This document shows, one piece after another, positions 7,957 to 15,972 of a DNA stretch of 15,972 nucleotides. Made by a program: the position numbers and the translations under genes. The stretch's first letter is position 1. Each line of letters starts with the position of its first letter. Where the stretch lies: the NCBI GenBank assembly GCA_938038145.1, contig CALHQU010000044.1, positions 1-15,972 on the forward strand, read 5' to 3'. Source of the stretch: an uncultured Candidatus Saccharibacteria bacterium (GTDB taxonomy: Bacteria; Patescibacteriota; Saccharimonadia; Saccharimonadales; Saccharimonadaceae). The notes beneath the pieces were generated by a model. It saw only the letters and a program-made list of their open reading frames with translations, was not told the origin of the DNA and did no database searches.

Positions 7957-8570
7957 TACTTGTTACCTCCTAAAATAATCAGCCCCTTTCGTGGTCCAGG
8001 AACAGCGCCCTTAACCCCGATTAGATTGGTCTCTGGATCAACATATGCCACTTCCAAGTTCTTAACAGTAACACGCTCGTGACCCATATGGCCAGCCATC
8101 GTCTTACCCTTGAAAACTTTTTGTGGATACATCGAGCCAATTGAACCTGGCTTACGAGTATTACCTTTACCACCGTGCGTCTTACGATGACGCTTAAAGT
8201 TGTGGCGTTTAATGGTTCCAGCGAAACCTTTACCTTTGCTGGTTCCGGTTGCATCGACAAAATCGCCGACTTCAAACGCGGAAACATTAATTTCACTGCC
8301 AACTTTCAGATCCTCTGGAATCTGGTCGACACGGAATTCCCGAATATGTTTCGGGGTCACTTGGGCTGGCTTAACGTGTCCAGCCACGGCCTTGCTCAGG
8401 TTCTTACCCTCTCCAAAAGCTACCTGTACCGCATTGTAACCGTCGGTTTCGACAGTCTTCACCTGAGTAACGGTGACAGGGCCGGCTTGGATCAGCGTTA
8501 CCGGAATGGCTTTGCCGTCTTCAGCCAAGAGCTGGGTCATACCAAGTTTGGTACCGAGAAGTGTTTTCAC
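7956..8570 (-). CDS. rplC: 50S ribosomal protein L3
   Basis: 204 aa. It starts MKTLLGTKLGMTQL and has the L3 signature HRKTHGGKGNTRKPGSIG, followed by VFKGKTMAGHMG, the loop that reaches the peptidyl-transferase centre. The start is GTG at 8570 with a GAGG Shine-Dalgarno 4 nt upstream (GAGG-AAAA-GTG). It is the first gene of the operon, preceded by a strong promoter about 140 nt upstream, and is separated from its usual partner rpsJ by two unrelated genes. Confidence 0.97.
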   Translation of the reverse strand: MKTLLGTKLGMTQLLAEDGKAIPVTLIQAGPVTVTQVKTVETDGYNAVQVAFGEGKNLSKAVAGHVKPAQVTPKHIREFRVDQIPEDLKVGSEINVSAFEVGDFVDATGTSKGKGFAGTIKRHNFKRHRKTHGGKGNTRKPGSIGSMYPQKVFKGKTMAGHMGHERVTVKNLEVAYVDPETNLIGVKGAVPGPRKGLIILGGNK

Positions 8571-8689
8571 TTTTCCTCACTCCCACTTAAATACTCCTGA
8601 TGACGTGCGGTTTCTGGATTCTGAAAAGATGTTAAATATAAACACCCGTTCATAGCCAGACCTGCTCATTCACCAAGGAGAACAGTTGA

Positions 8690-8719
8690 TATTACGCGTA
8701 ATAGAAATTACCTCGTAAT
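8690..8719 (-). promoter_or_regulatory. Tandem operator-like inverted repeats over the rplC start point
   Basis: Two dyads sit back to back: ATTAC-GAG-GTAAT (8719-8707, overlapping the last two bases of the -10) and ATTAC-GC-GTAAT (8702-8691, extended by one pair to a 14-bp perfect palindrome 8703-8690). A TTCT spacer separates them. The predicted start point, about 8711, falls inside the first. The position is typical of repressor operators; a stem at the mRNA 5' end is the alternative. Confidence 0.5.
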
Positions 8720-8747
8720 TATAGCACATGAAGCTATAGACTGTCAA
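8718..8747 (-). promoter_or_regulatory. Promoter of the rplC ribosomal operon
   Basis: Consensus -35 TTGACA (8747-8742), 18-nt spacer, and an extended -10 TGC-TATAAT (TATAAT at 8723-8718). This is the strongest-looking promoter in the window. It predicts a start near 8711 and a leader of about 140 nt. Confidence 0.85.
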
Positions 8748-8762
8748 CGAGTCCGACTAGGG

Positions 8763-9680
8763 TCAGCCCTCTGAGGAGTCTGATTTTTTATAAATAGTTG
8801 CTAAGTTTGTACCAAGAGCGTATACTTTGCCTGTTCCCATAACTTGAGCACCCACTAACACTGCCATTTTCGTGTCTGCAGAACATTTTTCTGCTAAATA
8901 ATCAAGCGCGTTTAGTCCGCTTGGGTGACATAAATCCGGAAAGGCTTGGCGTAGCTCCCCTAGATTTCCTGTGATAAGTTCGGTCTCTTCTCTATTGTGT
9001 ATAAGCTTTGCTGATAAGCATTCTAATACATAGCCATCTTGTTGCAGTGATTCTACGTCTCTCTCTATCCGCCGAGTAGCCCCTTCCAAGTCATCCCCGA
9101 ACATTTTCTTATAGGCGGCTTCCAGGGCAGCTTCTTGTTCGCGCTTTTCTCTGTCTGCTCGCTGTCGCCTGATTGCATATTCAGATTGTTTAAGAAGCTT
9201 TTTTAATTTCTCTTCGCGCTCCTTATCAGTTAAGGCAAAAAACTCTTCACTTTTAGATTTCTTGCTCTCGTAATCATCTATGCTCCCGCATGATATAGCT
9301 CCTCGGACGCTCGCTTCGCTAAAGCCAAGACACTCCAGTATAGCTAGCCTACCTAAGTTTGAAGCTCCAGGCTGAAGATATTCACGAAAGAGACTGTTCT
9401 CATCTAGGTCGTTGTTGAACACTTGACGGCGCAGAGTAAGGATCGTCCCTTCAGTTGGCTCAGCATACTCATCTATTATGCGATCCCTATCTTCTTTAGC
9501 AATTATCCCTGACTTTATACCTTTATCTACCACCTGTGTTGTTTTTTGCCTACTGAGACGTCTTGCCTCTGCCTCTACTAATAGACAAGATGTAGCCGTT
9601 ATGGTTTCATAACTGGGATCTTCCCGTAAATTGTCAGCATTGCCGAAGACAGCCAAGGCTTCTCTCTGTTGAGGATTCAA
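8763..9680 (-). CDS. Unrecognised protein with charged coiled-coil region (3' part of a probable frameshifted gene)
   Basis: The open frame gives 305 aa from a TTG at 9680, but that start is poor: GAGGAG abuts it with no spacing. The same frame continues upstream 16 more codons (to about 9729) without a start. Added to the 39-codon frame at 9730-9846 by a one-base shift, the product would be about 360 aa. I do not recognise the family. Residues about 20-120 (from the TTG) are helical and charged, with RLAILECLGFSEASVRGAIS vaguely like a helix-turn-helix. Residues 135-212 are rich in Lys, Glu and Arg, probably coiled coil. The C-terminus (about 255-300) is more hydrophobic. There are no signal peptide or membrane segments. 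It lies between rpsJ and rplC and ends in TGA 16 nt before the rplC -35. It may be a working gene with a sequencing error, or a pseudogene. Confidence 0.6.
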   Translation of the reverse strand: MNPQQREALAVFGNADNLREDPSYETITATSCLLVEAEARRLSRQKTTQVVDKGIKSGIIAKEDRDRIIDEYAEPTEGTILTLRRQVFNNDLDENSLFREYLQPGASNLGRLAILECLGFSEASVRGAISCGSIDDYESKKSKSEEFFALTDKEREEKLKKLLKQSEYAIRRQRADREKREQEAALEAAYKKMFGDDLEGATRRIERDVESLQQDGYVLECLSAKLIHNREETELITGNLGELRQAFPDLCHPSGLNALDYLAEKCSADTKMAVLVGAQVMGTGKVYALGTNLATIYKKSDSSEG

Positions 9681-9729
9681 CTCCTCTTCTGGTGGAATTA
9701 TGGGCCAAGTATCGTCGTTCGTTAAAATA

Positions 9730-9846
9730 CCCTAAAACCTCTTGATCTGATACAAGATACGGCCAATAATTAACCTTTGTATTAGTAGCTTTAATACCGT
9801 CTAAACTAGCTGAGATCGACGGAGAATTAGATCTAGTGTTTTCCAT
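9730..9846 (-). pseudogene. 5' part of the same gene, in another frame
   Basis: From the ATG at 9846 the frame codes MENTRSNSPSISASLDGIKA and continues through NYWPYLVSDQEVLG (39 codons). It then runs on into an unrelated-looking tail that stops at 9634. Shifting by one base at the GGG (9732-9730) or TTTT (9727-9724) run joins it to the downstream 305-aa frame as EVLG-(I/Y)LTNDDTWPIIPP. The ATG has a perfect promoter and leaderless spacing, so this is the real gene start. Whether the shift is a mutation, a sequencing error or programmed cannot be decided from sequence alone. Confidence 0.5.
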
Positions 9847-9852
9847 GTTTTT

Positions 9853-9881
9853 ATTATACTAAAAAATAGCTAGAATGTCAA
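9853..9881 (-). promoter_or_regulatory. Perfect consensus promoter of the frameshifted gene
   Basis: TTGACA (9881-9876), 17-nt spacer, TATAAT (9858-9853): both hexamers 6/6 at the ideal distance. The ATG lies 6 nt after the -10 (AAAAAC), so +1 should be the start codon itself. Confidence 0.85.
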
Positions 9882-9944
9882 TCATAGTATTTACATTAAT
9901 GGCGGAGATTATTAATACATCCCTTAATACTTCGTAAGCATAAG

Positions 9945-10277
9945 CTAAATCATCACGCCAACCGGCGTAAACGAAGTCAGAATTGCCATGAAAATTATCG
10001 TGACATACCAAATTTTCCGGTTGAATTGATATTTCTCAATCTTTAATACCAGCAGCAGCGCAATAAATAGCCCGACAGGAATAGCTTGAACAACCAAACC
10101 GCCAACTTCAATTGGATTTTTTAGACGAAGCCACAGCGCACTTAATATCACAAAAACCACCAATTTCAAGAAAAATGAGCCGTCGTTATCATAAATACGT
10201 TCGCGCCCCTTGCGACTAAACAGCTCGCTAGACTTCGAGCGATTGCGAGCATAAGTACGAGTTTTTTGTTTTGTCAT
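9945..10277 (-). CDS. Small membrane protein, three predicted transmembrane helices, function unknown
   Basis: 110 aa from the ATG at 10277 (MTKQKTRTYARNRSKSSELF). The N-terminal 30 residues are strongly basic and polar, predicted cytoplasmic by the positive-inside rule. Hydrophobic segments at about 35-51 (FFLKLVVFVILSALWL), 58-80 (ending in GLFIALLLVLKIE) and 90-110 (WYVTIIFMAILTS) follow. I recognise no family. A start 14 codons further upstream would lie inside the rpsJ terminator and upstream of this gene's -10, so it is rejected. There is no Shine-Dalgarno; the -10 ends 12 nt before the ATG. The stop is TAG. It lies directly downstream of the rpsJ terminator and upstream of the frameshifted gene. 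Confidence 0.72.
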   Translation of the reverse strand: MTKQKTRTYARNRSKSSELFSRKGRERIYDNDGSFFLKLVVFVILSALWLRLKNPIEVGGLVVQAIPVGLFIALLLVLKIEKYQFNRKIWYVTIIFMAILTSFTPVGVMI

Positions 10278-10289
10278 AAGCTGAATGGA

Positions 10290-10319
10290 ATTATAGCACA
10301 AAAAATCCGCCCCATTCAA
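10290..10319 (-). promoter_or_regulatory. Promoter of the membrane-protein gene, overlapping the rpsJ terminator
   Basis: Extended -10 TGC-TATAAT (TATAAT at 10295-10290), 18-nt spacer, -35 TTGAAT (10319-10314, 4/6). The -35 is exactly in the loop of the rpsJ terminator hairpin. Predicted start about 10283, 6 nt before the ATG. Confidence 0.65.
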
Positions 10320-10327
10320 GAGGCGGA
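10300..10327 (-). terminator. Intrinsic terminator of rpsJ
   Basis: Minus-strand TCCGCC (10327-10322) pairs with GGCGGA (10311-10306), a GC-rich 6-bp stem with a 10-nt loop, followed by six U (10305-10300). It lies about 20 nt after the rpsJ stop and uncouples rpsJ from the downstream genes. Confidence 0.8.
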
Positions 10328-10347
10328 AATTTTATATATCGTTAAAA

Positions 10348-10665
10348 TTACATACGAATTTCAGCGTCAACGCCAGCTGGCAAATTCAAGTTCTGCAAGC
10401 TATCAATCGTCTTTGGTGTAGCGTTTGTAATGTCAATCAGACGCTTGTGGACGCGGCGCTCGTAAGATTCACCACCAGTTTTGTAAACGTGTGGACTCTT
10501 TACGACGGTGTAAGTGCTGCGTCGAGTTGGTAAAGGCACTGGACCAGCCACGTTGGCACCTGTGCGAATTGCGGTGTCGATAATTTGTTTTGCTGATTGG
10601 TCAATGACTTTGTGGTCATAAGCCTTCAGGCGAATACGGATTTTAATCCCTGTATCTTGAGCCAT
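10348..10665 (-). CDS. rpsJ: 30S ribosomal protein S10
   Basis: 105 aa, the usual length, from ATG 10665 ([20 protein letters not shown]). The S10 signature is present ([22 protein letters not shown], then [10 protein letters not shown]). S10 is in the 30S head and is also NusE, the partner of NusB in antitermination. The start is set by an AGGAGG Shine-Dalgarno 4 nt upstream; an in-frame ATG 7 codons earlier is rejected because it precedes that site. Unlike the usual arrangement it is transcribed alone, with its own promoter and terminator. Confidence 0.97.
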   Translation of the reverse strand: MAQDTGIKIRIRLKAYDHKVIDQSAKQIIDTAIRTGANVAGPVPLPTRRSTYTVVKSPHVYKTGGESYERRVHKRLIDITNATPKTIDSLQNLNLPAGVDAEIRM

Positions 10666-10720
10666 AGCTCCTCCTCTTATGTGCAATCTCGTAACCTCTA
10701 ATTGCCCTATTTATAGTCAA

Positions 10721-10732
10721 TCGAGTTCTCGA
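10721..10732. repeat. 12-bp palindrome in the rpsJ leader
   Basis: TCGAG-TT-CTCGA on the plus strand (TCGAG-AA-CTCGA on the minus), a perfect dyad 17 to 28 nt downstream of the predicted rpsJ start point. As RNA it could fold only into a 4-bp stem, so a protein-binding site is as likely as a hairpin. Confidence 0.35.
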
Positions 10733-10755
10733 GATAAATTATTATTAACTATGCG

Positions 10756-10784
10756 ATTATATCAGTAATTTTTGGGATTTTCAA
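10756..10784 (-). promoter_or_regulatory. Promoter of rpsJ inside the end of ldh
   Basis: -35 TTGAAA (10784-10779, 5/6), 17-nt spacer, -10 TATAAT (10761-10756) with the extended-element TG. The TGA stop codon of ldh (10764-10762) is itself the TGn of the extended -10. Predicted start about 10749, leader about 84 nt. Confidence 0.75.
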
Positions 10785-11703
10785 GATGAGAAATCATTTC
10801 CGCAATAATTCCAGCAGATTTATTCAGCGATTCTTTTTCTCGCTCGGTAAGTGGATAGCCTGCCAAAATCTTCACGCCGTCGCTACTGATTGTTGACGGC
10901 AATCCAAGCACAACATTATTCAATCCATATTCGCCTTCAGCCAAAGAACAGACGGGATAAACCGTGTGTGTCGATTTTCGGAGCGCCGAAACAATCTTAG
11001 ACACAACAAACCCAATTGCAAAATACGTCGATTTCTTCGTTTCAATCACCCGATACGCTCGGTCGCGAACCTTCTGCTCAATTCCGTCAATCATTTCCTC
11101 TGTAAATCCAGGATATTCCTTAATCGGCACTTCACCAATTTGCGCCGTTTCAATTGTCGAAAATGATGAATCCCCATGCTCGCCCAAAATATAAGCGTCA
11201 ACCGCTTTACTGTCGACATTCAATGCGTCCGCCAAATACGACTTCATTCGCGAAGTATCAAGCGTCGTACCCGTCCCGAACACGCGATTTTTCGGCAAAC
11301 CAGATTCCTTAAGCGCCACGTAAGTCAGAACATCAACCGGATTACTGACAATCACCAAATACGGCTTCGCACCATTCGCCATAATATTTTTCACAATATC
11401 ACGCATAATTTTCGCATTAACGTCAATCAATTCTAATCGAGTTTGTCCAGGAAGTTGCGGCGCACCCGCAGTAATCACAACAATGTCATCGTCATTGATG
11501 TCAGAATAATCTCCCGTATGAACCACGACATTTCTGTCAATTCCCATCGCGTCATTAATGTCGGCCGCCTGACCCCAAGCCAAATCCTCATTACGGTCAA
11601 TCAACACAATTTCCTCAATAACACTACGCAATGCGCATGCATAAGCCGCCGTTGCACCGACCATTCCGCCTCCGCCAACAATTAGCAATTTCTGTTTGTT
11701 CAC
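10762..11703 (-). CDS. ldh: L-lactate dehydrogenase
   Basis: 313 aa from GTG 11703, chosen because AAGGAG lies 6 nt upstream; a TTG one codon earlier would be only 3 nt from it. The enzyme reduces pyruvate to lactate with NADH, regenerating NAD+ in fermentation. The Rossmann start is LLIVGGGGMVGAT, with Asp36 (VLIDRN) setting NAD preference. Active-site residues by family alignment are Gln83 (TAGAPQLPGQTR; Arg here would mean malate dehydrogenase), Arg89, Asn121, Asp149, Arg152 and His176 (GEHGD). The STYFAIG segment follows. Length is normal. No terminator follows; the rpsJ promoter overlaps its end. Its place between tuf and rpsJ is unusual. Confidence 0.93.
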   Translation of the reverse strand: MNKQKLLIVGGGGMVGATAAYACALRSVIEEIVLIDRNEDLAWGQAADINDAMGIDRNVVVHTGDYSDINDDDIVVITAGAPQLPGQTRLELIDVNAKIMRDIVKNIMANGAKPYLVIVSNPVDVLTYVALKESGLPKNRVFGTGTTLDTSRMKSYLADALNVDSKAVDAYILGEHGDSSFSTIETAQIGEVPIKEYPGFTEEMIDGIEQKVRDRAYRVIETKKSTYFAIGFVVSKIVSALRKSTHTVYPVCSLAEGEYGLNNVVLGLPSTISSDGVKILAGYPLTEREKESLNKSAGIIAEMISHLENPKNY

Positions 11704-11725
11704 CAAAATCTCCTTTTTCTGTTTT

Positions 11726-11770
11726 ATATTAGATGTCTTTATTCTGCCATAAACATTACCGCTTTGTCAA
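11726..11770 (-). promoter_or_regulatory. Probable ldh promoter region
   Basis: Two overlapping options: TTGACA (11770-11765, 6/6) with CAGAAT (11746-11741) at 18 nt, or a better -10 TAATAT (11731-11726) with a poor -35. The second gives a leader of about 16 nt including the Shine-Dalgarno sequence. I cannot decide between them. Confidence 0.45.
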
Positions 11771-11794
11771 TTAACCCCTTCTTGTAGCAATCAA

Positions 11795-11820
11795 AAATCC
11801 CCCGAAAGTCCGGGGGATTT
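11795..11820 (-). terminator. Intrinsic terminator of tuf
   Basis: A 10-bp stem, AAATCCCCCG (minus, 11820-11811) with CGGGGGATTT (11804-11795), loop GACTTT, followed by more U. It starts 22 nt after the tuf stop. Confidence 0.92.
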
Positions 11821-11842
11821 AATTAGGCTTGTGTTATCAAGA

Positions 11843-13027
11843 TTATTTGTTAATCTTTGTAACAACACCAGCACCAACTGTACGGCCACCTTCGCGGATA
11901 GCAAAGTTCAAACCTTGCTCCATAGCGATTGGTGCAAGCAACTTAACCTTGAAGGTTACAGTGTCGCCTGGCATAACCATTTCTTTGTCAGCTGGCAATT
12001 CAACTTCACCAGTAACGTCAGTTGTGCGGAAGTAGAACTGTGGCTTGTAGCCCTTTGAGAATGGAGTGTGGCGACCGCCTTCTTCCTTCTTCAAGATGTA
12101 AACTTCAGCTTCAAACTCAGTGTGTGGAGTAATTGTGCCTGGCTTTGCCAAAACTTGACCACGCTCAATGTCGCTGCGCTCAATACCACGTAGCAAGACA
12201 CCTGCGTTGTCACCTGCTTGACCTTGGTCAAGAGATTTCTTGAAGGCTTCAATACCAGTTACAACTGACTTCTGAGTTGGCTTCAAACCAACGATTTCAA
12301 CTTCGTCGTTCAATTTAACAACACCCTGCTCGATACGACCAGTTGCTACTGTACCACGACCCTTAATTGAGAAGACGTCCTCAATTGGCATAATGAATGG
12401 TTTGTCCATGTCACGTGCTGGCTCTGGAATGTAGCTGTCCATTGCGTCAACCAATTCCATAATAGCGTCTTCGTATTTTTCGTCACCTTCAAGAGCCTTA
12501 AGAGCAGAACCCTTGATGATTGGAGCGTCTTTGTCGAAGCCGTTCTTTTCAAGAAGTTCGCGAACTTCTTCTTCGATCAGCTCAACCATTTCTTCGTCAG
12601 CCATGTCCATCTTGTTCAAGAAGACAACGATCTTTGGCACACCAACCTGCTTTGCAAGCAAAACGTGCTCACGAGTCTGAGGCATTGGGCCGTCAGTTGC
12701 AGCGATAACCAATACCGCACCGTCAACCTGAGCAGCACCGGTGATCATGTTCTTGACGTAGTCAGCGTGTCCTGGCATGTCAACGTGTGCATAGTGACGA
12801 TTCTTTGATTCATACTCTTGGTGTGAAGACGCGATAGTAATACCACGTTGCTTCTCTTCTGGTGCGTTGTCGATCTGGTCGTACGCAACAGGTTTGTTAA
12901 CTGCGCTTGGTAGGCGCTTTGCCAACACTGCAGTAATCGCAGCAGTCAGCGTAGTCTTACCGTGGTCAACGTGGCCCATTGTACCAACGTTAACGTGCGG
13001 TTTGCTTCGGTCAAATGCATCTGCCAT
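11843..13027 (-). CDS. tuf: Elongation factor Tu
   Basis: 394 aa, full length. EF-Tu carries aminoacyl-tRNA to the ribosomal A site and hydrolyses GTP. G1 is GHVDHGKT (18-25), G2 contains RGITI (61-65), G3 is DMPGH (83-87), G4 is NKMD (138-141), G5 is GSAL. Domains 2 and 3 are complete, with the family end [18 protein letters not shown]3 has Met84 where most EF-Tu have Cys (DCPGH). Switch I also departs from the common INTAH, reading IASSH. An AAGGAG Shine-Dalgarno lies 11 nt upstream. It has a good promoter, a 75-nt leader and a strong terminator, so it is a single-gene unit. Confidence 0.98.
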   Translation of the reverse strand: MADAFDRSKPHVNVGTMGHVDHGKTTLTAAITAVLAKRLPSAVNKPVAYDQIDNAPEEKQRGITIASSHQEYESKNRHYAHVDMPGHADYVKNMITGAAQVDGAVLVIAATDGPMPQTREHVLLAKQVGVPKIVVFLNKMDMADEEMVELIEEEVRELLEKNGFDKDAPIIKGSALKALEGDEKYEDAIMELVDAMDSYIPEPARDMDKPFIMPIEDVFSIKGRGTVATGRIEQGVVKLNDEVEIVGLKPTQKSVVTGIEAFKKSLDQGQAGDNAGVLLRGIERSDIERGQVLAKPGTITPHTEFEAEVYILKKEEGGRHTPFSKGYKPQFYFRTTDVTGEVELPADKEMVMPGDTVTFKVKLLAPIAMEQGLNFAIREGGRTVGAGVVTKINK

Positions 13028-13080
13028 TTGTAGAAGTTCTCCTTAATTTAATTATTATTTTTCACGCGGGTACAGTCCAT

Positions 13081-13104
13081 AAAAAAGACCTCACGGCGTA
13101 TGAG
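13081..13104 (-). terminator. Weak hairpin plus U6 at the start of the tuf leader
   Basis: Minus-strand CTCA (13104-13101) can pair with TGAG (13093-13090), then GTC and six U (13086-13081). The 4-bp stem is short. It would fit a weak tgt terminator or an attenuator, since it lies just after the predicted tuf start point; it may also be chance. Confidence 0.22.
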
Positions 13105-13108
13105 TTTA

Positions 13109-13137
13109 ATTATAACGATTTTCCAATCAGTTGTAAA
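13109..13137 (-). promoter_or_regulatory. Promoter of tuf
   Basis: -35 TTTACA (13137-13132, 5/6), 17-nt spacer, TATAAT (13114-13109). It begins 5 nt after the tgt stop. Predicted start about 13102. Confidence 0.8.
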
Positions 13138-13141
13138 TAGC

Positions 13142-15972
<2,831 letters not shown>

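Noticed and set aside
8175..8600. Plus-strand open frame of 141 codons over rplC
   Set aside because: Antisense shadow of a well-supported ribosomal gene, with no family features.
9883..9944. TATTAA direct repeats as an attachment site or small RNA
   Set aside because: Copies are short, AT-rich and imperfect, with no matching copy at the other side of the inserted genes.
10710..10738. TTTATC-17-TATAAA as an rpsJ promoter
   Set aside because: The TTGAAA-17-TGATATAAT promoter slightly upstream is a much better match; this one would at most be secondary.
11795..11820. Bidirectional terminator
   Set aside because: The stem works on both strands, but a U-tract of useful length is only on the minus strand and no plus-strand gene precedes it.

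Overview
The window looks like a piece of a small-genome Candidate Phyla Radiation (Patescibacteria) chromosome, most likely Candidatus Saccharibacteria (TM7). I infer this from the compact ribosomal-protein operon, the short proteins, mid-40s % GC, and lactate dehydrogenase and queuosine-type Tgt beside tuf. It rests on memory of such genomes, not on a search. TGA is used as a stop (for example in ldh and rpsQ), so the recoded SR1/Gracilibacteria code does not apply.

Almost everything is on the minus strand. In transcription order (high to low coordinates) the genes are tgt, tuf, ldh, rpsJ (S10), a small three-helix membrane protein, an unrecognised roughly 360-aa protein whose frame is broken near its start, then a tight 15-gene ribosomal operon. 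That operon runs rplC-rplD-rplW-rplB-rpsS-rplV-rpsC-rplP-rpmC-rpsQ-rplN-rplX-rplE-rpsN-rpsH and ends at a strong terminator. An ABC-F ATPase and the first 26 codons of a LysR-type regulator follow at the left edge. One gene, a eukaryote-type glycogen branching enzyme, is on the plus strand; it diverges from tgt and runs off the right edge.

The classical tuf-rpsJ-rplC order is still recognisable but has been opened twice. ldh lies between tuf and rpsJ, and two unrelated genes lie between rpsJ and rplC. Terminators and promoters separate the pieces: tuf has a 10-bp-stem terminator, rpsJ has its own promoter and terminator, and the rplC operon has a TTGACA-18-TGCTATAAT promoter with two tandem inverted repeats over its start point. 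The spc half stops after S8; rplF, rplR, rpsE, rplO and secY are not here.

The main pattern beyond annotation is a split in how genes begin. Ribosomal genes, tuf and ldh have Shine-Dalgarno sequences, and tuf, rpsJ and rplC also have leaders of about 75 to 140 nt. Six other genes (lysR, abc-f, the broken gene, the membrane protein, tgt and glgB) have a -10 box only 6 to 12 nt before the start codon and no Shine-Dalgarno sequence, which predicts leaderless or nearly leaderless mRNAs. I saw no tRNA, rRNA, CRISPR array, insertion sequence, or gene-free stretch longer than 300 bases.
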